Source: Chionis minor
Taxonomy: Eukaryota; Chordata; Aves; Charadriiformes; Chionididae
Assembly: GCA_013398295.1 (NCBI GenBank)
Contig: VZSF01007823.1
Location: forward strand, 250,942 to 314,941
Direction of reading: 5' to 3'
Length of the DNA: 64,000 bases
Below are positions 50,311 through 62,500 of the stretch, piece after piece; the stretch's first letter is position 1, and the number at the start of each line of letters is the position of its first letter. Under the pieces are notes generated by a model. The model did not search any database, was not told the origin of the DNA, and saw nothing but the letters and a program-made list of their open reading frames with translations. A program made the translations under genes and the position numbers.

Positions 50311-53300
50311 GATGTCGCTACCTTAAAGGTTTGTTTTTTACATGCTCTCTCTCTGCATATTAATGGCTTATGGAATACGTACTGCCTTGTTGGTCGTAGT
50401 GCCATGTTACACATACCAAAGATCTTGTTCTTAGTCTTCCAGTTCTTCAGGAAAATGATGTAGAAGAAGCAAGCAAACTGCTGTTTCAGTAGAGAAAGTG
50501 TTTGTAAACAGGGTCATCCCTGTCATGCCCTAGAAACAAGATGGGAGAGGAAACTGAAATATCCCATAGAGAGTTTAACTCCTGCTTCAGAGGGAGGCTG
50601 CCTGTCACTGAGGAGGTTGAACACAGAAAGCCACAAGACAGATCTGTAACCAAAGGAGACTGAGTGAAAGCTTAGGATTCTTTATTTGCTTTGTGTTCTT
50701 GTAGGCTTGGGAAGTCTGGGAAGCCTGGGCTTTGTGGACAGCTGAACTGCCAGACTAGCGGGAAGGAGACAATTCTTGATTTCCACAAAGAACAGAAATG
50801 TCACTTCTGAATCTCTGACAGTCTGTGTCAGGGAGAAAAACTTTGGGACAGCAACAGCCTTGAAATGAATGACTGCTACCAGGAAAACACCCTAATATTT
50901 GTATTTTCCACATAAACATTATTTTTTTAAAACTTGTTTCCTCTCCTGTTGTTCAGGCTTCAAGGTTCCTTTAGAAATTATTGTAGAGAACAGTTAAGTC
51001 TGTTCTCCCGTACCGAAGGTTTTCAGTTTAGCAATCCTCATCAGCATTTTAAAACATGCTGGCATGAGATGCTAGGAATTTTCCTTATAGGTTACTGTAA
51101 GTATTTAGGTCAAATGCTAATTGAACATTCAGTATAATGCTGCTTTTTTTCACCACACAGATAAAGACCCACAAACAGGTTAAAGACCTTTTATATTGTT
51201 ACAGTCCAGGTAAGTGATCTTCCACACAGTTTTGGAACAGCTGAAATATTAAAAGGAAGACAAAAAAACCCCAAAACGCTATTTCAGTCTCACTTCACCA
51301 TTCTAAAATTCTTTTCTCCCTCTCCTAATCTATAGTTTTGTCTTACAAAATCATGTGAAGGAGCTTATTTTTTGCTTGGTGTTACAAAGGTGTTTATCTC
51401 ATTTTTCCAGCTAAAAATCCCACTAAACATCAATAGCACGGACAGAGTTTGACTAAAGGAACTTTGCCACAGTAAGGATATGAAGCACAAAGTGTTAAAA
51501 CTTTGAAGAACAGTTAGCATGCAATTTTAAAATTTTAAACCCAGGTTTTGATTAATTTTCATGGTAGAAAATACTCAGCAGTTCAAGGTAAGCATGGAGA
51601 TGATAAGAGTTCGTTTAATGTTCTCAGTGTTTTACAGCCACAGTCTACTAGTCCATGAGAGCTACAGAGTAACTATTAGTTTCTGCTCCTACATTGTAAA
51701 TGCAAGAACTTGCTTCAGTGAGAGTAAGTCTGATTACAGTATTTCAGATTGCCATCACTTTGTAGAGCCAGGTAAGTACAACACAATGAAGGAGTGAATA
51801 GAGATTGGAGCAAGCAATTTGTCTTAAGACCTCAAGGAGTTTTACCAACATTCAGTTCCAAACTACGGCCCAAACTCAACCCAATTTTCATTTTGTTATT
51901 GCTAATGGAGGCGTCATTTCATTAGCCCACACCATTCTCCACTTGGCCCTGTAGATGCCTGTCTATGTCATAGTATACCCACAACCATGTTATATGCTGT
52001 TGTAAGAGATTGGGCCTGTGCCCAGATAAAAGTTAATACTATCTTAATATATTAAGTGGGAACTTTCTACAATTCAAACCGCAGTTTAGAGAGATAGCTG
52101 CTGTTACACTTCTGTTTACAGGACCTTGAAAACAGGCTGGGGATGTAGGACATCTAAAAGTTTACTGAATCGCAAACTGAACATGATGGAATAAAATCAT
52201 CCCGTTGCAAAAGACAAAAAATAAAAAAAAAGGCTCATACCATTCTGAACTGTATAAGCAGGTAATTTATTGATCAGTACTTGGCATTGGCAAGGCCTCA
52301 GCTAGAGAGAAAGAGGGAACAAGCTGGGGTTTCTTAGCTGAAAGAAAAGTGGGAGCAAAGGCGTAACTCTTTAAATACATAAAATTGTTGCAAAATGTAA
52401 AGGAATTAACTCTTCTCCATGTCTATTTCTAACAGGAAAAAAAGTGATAGGTTTACACTATGGTACGGCTACGACAGTTTAGAGTAGAGAATACCTTTTA
52501 GCAGTAAAGGACAGTGAAGCTCTGGAATAGAGCGTTTGAGGAAATGTTAGGAATTTGTCACTGGAAATCTCTGAGAGCAGGTTAGACAAACATCTGTCAG
52601 GAACAACACAAATACAGCTGATCCTACTGACAGTAAGGGGAACTAGCTGATCTCTCAAACCGCATTCCTGGTCTATGTTTTTTGGAATCTCTGCAAAAAA
52701 ATAATTTCTTTGCTAAGACTTCCTGAAGGTTTTTGAAGTTATAGCCGTGAGGATCATCTGTGTTTTGAATCAGTCTGTTGGAATCGCTGTTTGTTGGAAC
52801 TTCATGAAAGGCGGCAGTGAAGGGACTGGCTCCTATCTCTGTCCCTACAGTCTCACAAGGAATCCCATTTACGGTAGTGTATCCCCAAATCTATTCAAAA
52901 CTAGGTGTCATATTATCTCTGTGTTATGGTACCTATTTTTGCATTGGAACTCTAAGGCAAAGGAAAGTAAAAGTATTACATCAAGACAAATAGGATAGTG
53001 GGGAATGGATGCCCTTCCAATTCCAAAAGAAAAATCCTGCCTGGCCTGCTACGATACAATAGAGAATTCATTTTATTTACCATATGAATAGACAACATAA
53101 GCAATGAGCTGTTAATTAGTAAAACAGGAAAAAATAGCAAAAGAAAAGCTTCTTTCTGAGCAGTCAGTAAACACTTAACAGTCTTATCTCCCTTCCTCAG
53201 CTGTTTTCTGAGCCAGCAGTAGTTAAATTTTCCAGCAAGCCCCACATGAAAGGAAGTGTAAAGGGATTTCCAGTCAGTGACCTCACCTTTGAGTGGGACA

Positions 53301-53466
53301 GTCAATACATTTGCCCTGACATTCTTTCTATGAAGCAGTGCAGTGACAGCTGAAGTTACGTTCAAGAAGTCATCTCAAAGGTGGTCTGACAGTATCCAAT
53401 ACCTTAACTTTTCTTAGCACAGGAGACAAATCATCTTCAATTTCTTAATTTTCCAAGTTGGTGACA
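50311..53466. other. IRAG1-LYVE1 intergenic region and LYVE1 5' flank
   Basis: About 3.2 kb with one decayed CR1 (52380-52690). The last few hundred bases should hold the LYVE1 promoter and 5' UTR. A CCAAT at 53395 and an ETS-like ggaagt at 53253 are present, but no TATA box is evident, so the start of transcription is not fixed. Confidence 0.6.
52380..52690 (+). mobile_element. Diverged CR1-type LINE 3' end
   Basis: Diagnostic pieces on the + strand: gtgaagctctggaatag, then cactggaaatctctgagagc, then ggttagacaaacatctgtca, all in the order of the old CR1 3' region. No frame remains. It lies in the intergenic DNA before LYVE1. Confidence 0.65.
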
Positions 53467-53548
53467 ATGGCAACTTATTTTGGAGTTACCTCAGCAGTGT
53501 TTTTCATCCGGGTTATGACATTCATGGCTCAAAGTAACTTTATAACAG
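53467..53548 (+). CDS. LYVE1: LYVE1 coding exon 1, signal peptide (residues 1-28)
   Basis: caATGGca start, reading [20 protein letters not shown] and on to N-F-I-T-G, donor gtatgt, phase 1. An in-frame TAA at 53446-53448 makes this the first Met. The hydrophobic core fits a signal peptide; the primary sequence diverges from mammals, as signal peptides do. Confidence 0.88.
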
Positions 53549-56500
53549 GTATGTAAAGTTCCACTTTTTAAAGTCTCCTAGTTGAACAGTAAAGTACTTG
53601 AAAAAAAGTAGCTAGATTTGCAAAGAAAAATAGGAGGAATGGAGCGTGTGTAAATGTGTTTCTGGCATATGAAACCACACAGTTTTGAGAATACAGTGCA
53701 ATGAAAACTGGCATATAGGGGAACTTTCATTGTTGGTCTAATTTAATTACTGTTTAAATGCTACAGACCTGCTTGTTTTAAAGATTTGGTATTGCATTTA
53801 GGATTAAGTTCAGGTCTGTTGAAATGTGATATTATTTTGTACTACTTAAAATACCACAGCTAACAGTTTTGTACAGTCCTTAGCAAAATGTGCATGAAAT
53901 CAGTTCTGTGTGTCTGTGATAAAATGCTGTCTTTAACACAAAGTGTTTTGCTCTGATTCAGCAATATCCTGACACGGTCTTGATTTGCAACATTGAAGGA
54001 AATGTGTGGCAGGAATCTTGCAGTTCATCTCCAGGGCAGTCATGCCTGCCTCGGGTTAATACAGTGCAAAGGTTCCTATTTTGTATAAACTATCCATTTG
54101 AAAAAATTAGCATAGGGAATTGCTAACGTCAGCTTTATCACATGATTCTTAGATGGCCCTCCTCCCTCAAACACTATTATATGAACCTATTTTTTCAGTT
54201 AGGGTCATATAGTACTCCTTTCTTCTATATGTTAGTGGAACTCAAATGTCTTCAAATTCCATAATCAACTTGATGCAGTCTATTCTAATTACTGTAACTA
54301 CTAGGATATCTGCAGATACTCAATGTGTATCAGATGTTTCCAGATATTTCACTGTGATTTGCAAGGAGTAAATGTTTGTTCTATCTATGTAAAAGAACAC
54401 ACACCATTGTTGCAGACAATTGATTTGCTTATCTACTGAAAGGCTTCTGAAGGAAACCTGGACTGAGTGAACTAGAGGCTCAACTCAAGTCCTGTTGAAA
54501 TTCCACAGGACTGGAGTACCTAACTATGGTAGTCTCCTTCAGCAATCCCAAACACTGAACAATTTTCACTGGGGAAATGGAGAGATTGAGTCTTAAGACT
54601 ATTCCTTCCAGCTGCTAGGACTCTACGTAGTTTCCCTCCAAGCCTCCTTTGGGGTTACATGCTCATGCACCCTTGATCATTGGTCCAAGAGCTCCAGTTA
54701 AGCTCAGGGCTGATCTCCAGCTGTGTCTTCGAGCTGTGTTGCAGTGTGCCCTGTCCCCTCCTGTAGTGACTTCCTGACTGGGCTTCACAGAAGGACTCTG
54801 GACTTAGGTTGTAGGTAGCCTTGTCTCAAAGACAGACTTCAGGCACATGTTATAGGTAGCACCATCTCCTACTGTTCCCAAATGGACTTCCTGAATGAAC
54901 CCTGCATCTGACTGTCTTGCTGTCTCTCTGGGGCTGTCAGTGAAACCTGCCACTGTTGTCCTGTTTGGGTGCTGTGCCCTGATCAGTGAGGACACTGTCC
55001 TGCCTGTGCTGTGGTTACCCTTGGCTCCTGGCTCCTCTTTCCTTGTGGAACAGCCTCGTTCTTGCTGCTCCCTGACAACAGCAGCTAAAGGAAACTCTCT
55101 CTAATAAATCTGTGTGAAATCTTGGCACAAGGCAAAGATATAGAAACAACAGCTTCCCCCCAAAAGCAAGAAGAGAACTAATGCACAATAAAGCCAATAC
55201 CCATGGCTTACAAAAACTGAACAATTTTCTTCCTGTCCTATGACAACTTTGTCTTGGGAGATTCTTCTGTCTAGGTCTTGCCACCTTTCTCAGTAAAACA
55301 ATTTTTTCACACAAGACCCAAATACTGAGAAGAATGTCCCCTTATTAGCAGGTTAACTAAATAGAGCAAAGCTTAAAGTACAGCTATGTGCAACTTGTGG
55401 ACCAAAAAGGATAATATGCTTCTAAAGGATTAGTCTGTCCCCTGTACAAACTCAGTCATCTTTAGAACACAGTTCAGAGGTGATTTAAGAAGTGATGAAA
55501 AGACTTTAAAAGGCTACTGTTCTCTTTCTGGATTTCTTCCTCACACTGTAAAACCATCTGGAATTTAGACTCATACATTTTCCAAAACATTTATTTTATT
55601 TCACCATTTTGTTTTAACAGGCTTAGCAAATTCTAAGGTACAACTTTGGTTTGTGTCCTACAGTCACTTTTCTTATCACTTAAGACTTACTTTTCTGGTA
55701 CTAAATTTTTATATTATGCTATGTATCTATCATGCAATTATCATGTAAAAAATATTTGCCCTGTAATTGAATGAGTAAAGAATATAACAGTTTCCAAGTA
55801 CCTAGGCAACTTTCTAAGGTTTCAGGAAATTCCATTCAGTCAGCTGCTCAGCTTTATTTGAAATTTGTAAAATTGGTCACTGAGAAACTTTCACTCTCAA
55901 CATTACATTTTTTAAAAGTTGTATTAGCTCAAATCTAAAGATAGGAAAATAATTGACTAAGTAAGCAATAAAAGTAAGAGTGAAGTCTGAGCATAAAAAG
56001 TAGTAAGAGGAGAAAGGAAGTAGGCATAAACCCCAGACGAGGAGTGGGGTCTTGAAAACTATGAAAGAGGAATTGTGGAATGTGCCTCAGTAGCTGAAAC
56101 AGTTATTCAGGAAACCAGAAATGATTTTCAAGAGGACCAGGAGAGTTGTCTGTTAGCAAAAGGGAATCAAGAAAGCTTAACACTGGAATGAAAAGGAGAG
56201 GAGAGGAGAGGAGAGAGGAGAGGAGGGGAGAGGAGAGGAGAGGAGAGGGAAAAATTTCCGTTGGAAAGGACCTACAACAATCATCTAGTCCAACTGCCTG
56301 GCCAATTCAAGGCTGACTAAGTTAAAGCATGTTGTTGAGGGCGTTGTCCAAATGCCTCTTAAACACTGACAGGCTTGGGGCATCGTCCACCTCTCTAGGA
56401 AACTTGTTCCAGTGTTTGACCTCTCTGGCACAGAAGTACTTTGGTGAAAATGAAGACATACAAGAGGAAATTCATCCAGACAGGCTGGCTGAAAGGAAGA

Positions 56501-59500
56501 AATCTGACTGTGAATCATCTTCACACTGGGACTACTTGGATAGACTCAAGGTCCTTGATACCCACACACACATCTTCACTGAGAAACAGGGCTTCTCTGC
56601 AAGCTCATGCAGTATGTTTGGGCTTGTCTTATCTTCAAGTCAGGGCTGGATGCAGCCATGACTTGGCTGTGGGGACTGCTCAAGTGTTCAGTGGCTTACC
56701 TGCCATGTGACCAGGTCTACCCCATGCCAGGAAGTGTTAGTGAGAGGCCACAGCCTCCATCGCTGCTGAGATAAATCCGCCTACTTCAATTATGTCTTTA
56801 CCAAAGATTTCAGCCCAATTAAACTAAGTGTAAGGACAGCAGAGATGCTTCTTTTACCAGAAGCCACTTCCAACCCCACCACACCCAGTGGGAGCACGAG
56901 TGAAAAGCCTGCCTTTCTTTTAGCACTCCACACAAGCTTGGTCATCTTTTTATCCACTTCTCATCATGGGCGTGGCTTGGCTGCTACTTCTATCTTTTCA
57001 TTCATGAAATTCAATTTAACTTCTACTGCTACAAAGTCATGTGCTGGCTCTGCAGGCACCATTTCATCCTGCCTTGAGAGTTTGTGGATTGCCTGTATTC
57101 TGATGCATAGATTTTATGAAGTATTCATTAGTGTACATATCTGGTGAGCACACAGTTTGAAAAGCATAATGAGCAAGGAAGTAACACTTTTGGCTGTTGG
57201 TTATACAAAATGTTTGCAATGAAATGTTGAAATGTTTCATTTAGTATGGCAATTGCTGTATGTAACTCAAAAAGAAAAAATCTGTTTTCCACTGTATGCT
57301 TCCTGTGAAATATGGAGGCAAAAGAGTAATATTCTTTCTCCGTGTCTGTGTCAAAACCTGAATTCTGTCCTATGTCCTTAACATACGCTGAGAAAGTAGA
57401 GCAGATGTAATCAGACCTAAGCTATGCATTTCCTGGTGTAGATGTGCCAGCTGTGACTATCTAAAAATGCTGGATTAAATGCCTATGGTGGAGGAATGGG
57501 GAAAAGTGTCATAAATTCACCCAGCCTATCCCTTCTTTTCCTGCTGCCTGCCAAGCACTCAATAAATTGAGCACTTGACAGTGGCTGTGGGGTATAATCA
57601 TTACGCCAAGCTAGGGGGAAAAAAAGAAAGTTTAGGAGGAATAAGGAACAGAAAGAATGATGAAATATTTATAGGTGTATTTTCTTATTGGTATATTAAT
57701 TCCATGAAAAATTATGTATAATACCTTTGATGGCCCTCATATTGATGAGTGGTGTACTGACAGAATCAGTGCCTCAGTGCAATTGTTAGTTTTATAATTT
57801 TAATTTTTTTTTAAAAGGGGAAAAGACCCTGTCTGATTTCCCATTTTGCATGAATAAGTATGACAAATAAGAGTGCCTTTAGTAAGAAACTGACTGCAGG
57901 TAATAATTCAAATCACAGAATCACAGAATGTTAAGGGGTGGAAGGGACCTCTAGAGATCATCTGGTACAACCCCCCTGCCAGAGCAGGATCACCTACAGC
58001 AGGTTGCACAGGATGGTGTCCAGGCAGGTTTTGAATGTCTCCAGAGTCGGAGACTCCACCACCTCTCTGGGCAGCCTGTTCCAGTGCTCTGCCACCCTCA
58101 AAGTAAAGAAGTTCCTTCTCAAGTTGAGATGTAACTTCCTGTATTTGAGTTTGTACCCATTGCCCCTTGTCCTATCACTGGATACCACTGAAAAAAGACT
58201 GGCCCCCTCCTCCTGGCACCCTCCCTTTAAGTAATTGTAGACATTTATGAGATCCCCCCTCAGTCTTCTCTTCTCTAGACCAAAAAGACCCAACTCCCTC
58301 AGCCTTTCCTCATAAGAAAGATGCTCCAGCCCCGTAATCATCTTTGTGGCCCTAATGCCCACTGCGTATGCATTTAGTCTAATAACAGCCAAACCTCTTG
58401 AAATTCTAGACTATTGTGTTCTATTTTTAAAGTATGTCTTTTTTGCTAGAAATAAGTTTTCTACTATTCTCAAGCTAGAAACTTAACACTATTCAATTTA
58501 GTTGAATGTGATCTTAAATTCTTCATGAGGACTAAATGTCAATATTCAAATACTAACCTTGAACATTTATGTCTAAATTACAGGTTTCACTCTTTCACCT
58601 TGCAGGATCACAGGTGTAGGAATTTATCTTGAGGAGAAAGTGAATTTAGCAGGAGCAAGTAATGCATGTAATCAACTGAATCTACAATTGGCAAATAAAG
58701 ACCAAGTTGAAAAGGCTTTGAAACATGGCTTTGAAACGTGCAGGTATATGACATCAGCTGGTGTCTCATTACCTTTACTGAAAGCCTTTACACACATCTG
58801 AGGCTGGTAATAAATCTAATATTAAAAGGACTGATGCTTTTTATTGTAGCTATGGATGGGTGAGAGATGGATTTGCTGCCATTCCTCGAATAACATCCAA
58901 CATGAAATGTGGTATGGGCAAAGTTGGACTAGTGACATGGCGTGCTGAACCCTCTAAACTATTTAACGTTTACTGCTTCAATTCCTCAGGTATGTAAGTG
59001 TGACAACTACAATTTGTGTGGTTTTGTGGGTTTTTTATGGTTTTTTTTCATATCTGCATGAAAAAGTCATACCAAGTGAATGAGTTCTTATAATCTGTTG
59101 GCCTTTTCCCGCCAGTCTTAAGTGGTGTCGAGCTATACTTAGCTCTCTAGGGGAAAAAAGCTTCCAAGAAATACAAAAGGTAAATTCAGATAATCTGAAT
59201 TAATAATTTGGTGCTGCCATGAAAGCTCTTAAGAATAGTTGCTTTTAGCATTCAGGACAATGCTCTTAATATGCTTTGATTATTTAGGCATGTTAATTTG
59301 AAATACAGTGAAACAAATCTTTAACAAGGCTGTCCTGTGTGTGGCGTGTATTTTCTTGCAAAAAGACCAAGAGTGGGGTACTTCAGGAAAAGCTGAATGG
59401 TTTTTTGATAAAAGAAAATGTATCCATTAAACTGAATTAAAATAGAAGCTAGAACAGCTGAGAAACCAGAAAATTAACTAGATTCCCAATCTGTTGTAAG

Positions 59501-62500
59501 TAAAATCAAACAGCTTCCTTTAATGTGAGCCATCCTATGTGTGAAAAGACACGTCCTTCCCCTCATTCTTGAGTGTCTATTCCCAGACTGAAGATACAAC
59601 AGTGGAACTGGGGCCTTGATATGTTAGATTTTCTCATCACAATAGATCAATATTTTTTCTTAATGACTTCTGTGGTATTAACTAAAAATAACTATTTAAC
59701 TTGAGGCACTGTGTTCATGCTAGTGTCCTGTATCTATGGTTATTATGTAGCAACCATCCCAATAATTAGACCATATACAGGATGAATAAATTATTTCTAA
59801 TCAACCCCTAGACCTTGCCAATGAGTTTTAGATAACAAGAGCAGGAGATTATGTACAAAACCCTGAATTTTTTTCAGGAAAGATGTGTGAACAAGGGTTG
59901 GAAAGAGCAGGAGAAAGATGGATATGCAAGATATGCGCATGCAAAGATGTAAAGACCTAAGACAATGCCCGGTGACTGTGAACATTAGAACTTACAAACA
60001 GACTGAGGATAAAGCTGTCAGGGAGAAGGCCATGCCTTCACCGGTGGGACTTTGTTCATGATCCTGTGCCTTTTTAGTGAAGGAGGGTAGGTAATAGTAG
60101 TAGTCAGCTTACAGAGTATCTGACTGCTGGTAAGAAAGTACTGCAGAGGGAAAGCACCATTAAAAACTGACTTATCACCTAACCTGTTGTTAAAAATTAC
60201 ATGATTGGGCTAAATTAGTTTTTCTCTCTGTAGTCCGTAGCTTTTATTGATGAATGCACAGATGAATAGGACTCAGGCCACATGCTCTAAAAGAAGCTAC
60301 TCTTCTACAGTTGGTACTGTTATTTCTTCTGTTCCTTTGCAACACGATGTTTCAGTGCATGGAATATTTGTCATTCTGCATCAGAAATGCCAAGTAGGTT
60401 GGGTAATACTAAGGAGGTAGCAAGCAATTCCAAATTACTTGCCTTGTTTAGCTTTAATTCAAAAAAATTACACTGTTACAGGATGTGAAGAAAGTTAAGC
60501 TTGCTGGTTACGCTGGTTAAGCTGGTTAGAAAATAACTTAAGTAATGTATATTTAACATTGAAATGATTCTGCATTTCTTTATGTTGATTGCCAAACTGT
60601 TGCCTGTTCTAGGCATTTCTTACCCAAAATATTTGGCAGAAGCTCATTCTGACAATTTTCTTCATGCCAAAGAAATGCCAAAATCACATGGAAATTGTAG
60701 TGGAAAAAGTGAAAAGCCTCCGTCATTTAGCTGTTTATTCTGTGAATGGAACTGCATCATCAGACTTCCCATGGGGATTCATTTGGAGAACAGTACCTAC
60801 GTCATTTCCCTGTTATTTATGTTGTAATCTGCTTGTTACTGTAGTGAAATTTTTATAGCTTAACAGAATATAGAACTTCATTAGAAAAGAAAAATGTTCA
60901 TATTTTCACATGAACTTGATTCGGAACTCAGCTTTCGCATTTATGTGTAAAAGTCCACTTGCACCCAAGTTTTTATATAGACAATATTCACATCACTTAA
61001 ATGACTTGATTTCCGAGTGTGCCTCAAGTTTGTTTCTTTTTAGCCCCCATTAGAATCATGTCACGTTATTGGAAACTGGTGCCTGGTTTACCTGAGACTT
61101 TTATGGGCTACTTTTGTTTCCAGGAATCAGAGTAGTGTTCCAAGTATCAACAGTGAATGCATATGTTTTGAACACATACATAATGTAATAGAAATATTTT
61201 TTAATCTTGGATCTGCAGTTAAGTCACCTGCTCTGCAGGAGGTCATATTATTGGGTTTTTATATGCCTTAGTATCCTAAGTATTTTTCAGGAGGAATCTT
61301 GTCATCGGTATGCAATTACAAAATGAGCACTACACCTACTCAAAAAAGTGTTTAACTATGTGAGTAATGATAAAAGATGTGTAATCTGGGTTGTAGCCAC
61401 GTGTTTGAAATAGGCACGCCTGATCTGGGTAAGGCTTTTGTGAATAAAATAATAATTTCCAGAAGGGAATGGCTGAGAACAATTTCAATAAACGTGTGTA
61501 CAGTAAGTACAAAACTAACATCCAACACAACTCTTCTGTATTTCCTTTTCCTGCTGCAGATATTCGCATTAATTCGTGCAAACCAGATCCAACTACAACC
61601 ATACTACCTTCATCAAGTGCACCAACGGACTTCACTGCACATTCAGGCACTGATTTGACTGAGAACATCACAGAAGTGCCCAATGTGACTGAGTCAGAAC
61701 AATCCCTGAAAAATATAAAATTTCGTGTGATATGTATAACTGAAACTATATTACCAACAGAGGCGACTACTACAAAAATGCCAGAGGAATACTCACCAAT
61801 TGACTCTCCTAACTACACTTCCCATGCTGCCTTTAAGAATGACACTATTGTCTTTGGAGGTAAAGGCCATATATAGTAGCTATTTAATCAGAAGAGCTAG
61901 TTGCGTAGATGTTAGTAGTAAAACTGTTTACTGCCATTTTTGTCTGCTACTCCAGCATCCATTTTGATATAGCTAAACCTGGAGGCAGGAGTGTTCTGGT
62001 TTTGCAAAAGCAAAACTTATAAGGTAGATGATTTTTAAATAACTTTTAAGTAGAAGTAAGTTCTTATTTTATAGCTTTTGCTAATATTTTAATATGAAAT
62101 GGTGGAAGTTCATTCTGGTTAATTTGAGTTGGGGTAAATAAATTTCTTATTACTTTATATTACTTTATTATTACTTATCAATCTCTTAAAAAAAAAAAGG
62201 AGCCAAGAAAATTTTAAGGAGAATTGTTGTTCACCAAGTATGGAGGTGTTCTTGAGATACGAAGTATGAATAAGTAATCCTAATATACAGCAGCTGAGAA
62301 ATAGACTAAATATGAGGAAAAGCATTCTAACTGTAAAGACAGTTAATCACAAAAATGTGTTCTCTAGGCAGATTGTAAAAACCCTCCAACGAGCAAATTA
62401 GACAAACATCTGTCAGAGATTGCCTAAATACCTGTTTTAGTCCCTCTTGAAAAAATGAGCAGGAGTTACTAACATTTTGAGATTCCTAATACCTCTATTC

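Larger units (their letters stand above)
53549..58583 (+). other. LYVE1: LYVE1 intron 1
   Basis: 5.0 kb and the most repeat-laden intron: the LTR-like block (54430-55140), GGAGA microsatellite (56194-56249), old CR1 (56250-56440) and younger CR1 (57911-58350). Confidence 0.88.

Noticed and set aside
52976..53365. 129-codon minus-strand open frame upstream of LYVE1
   Set aside because: No recognisable family; lies in the LYVE1 5' flank and has no splice or promoter support.
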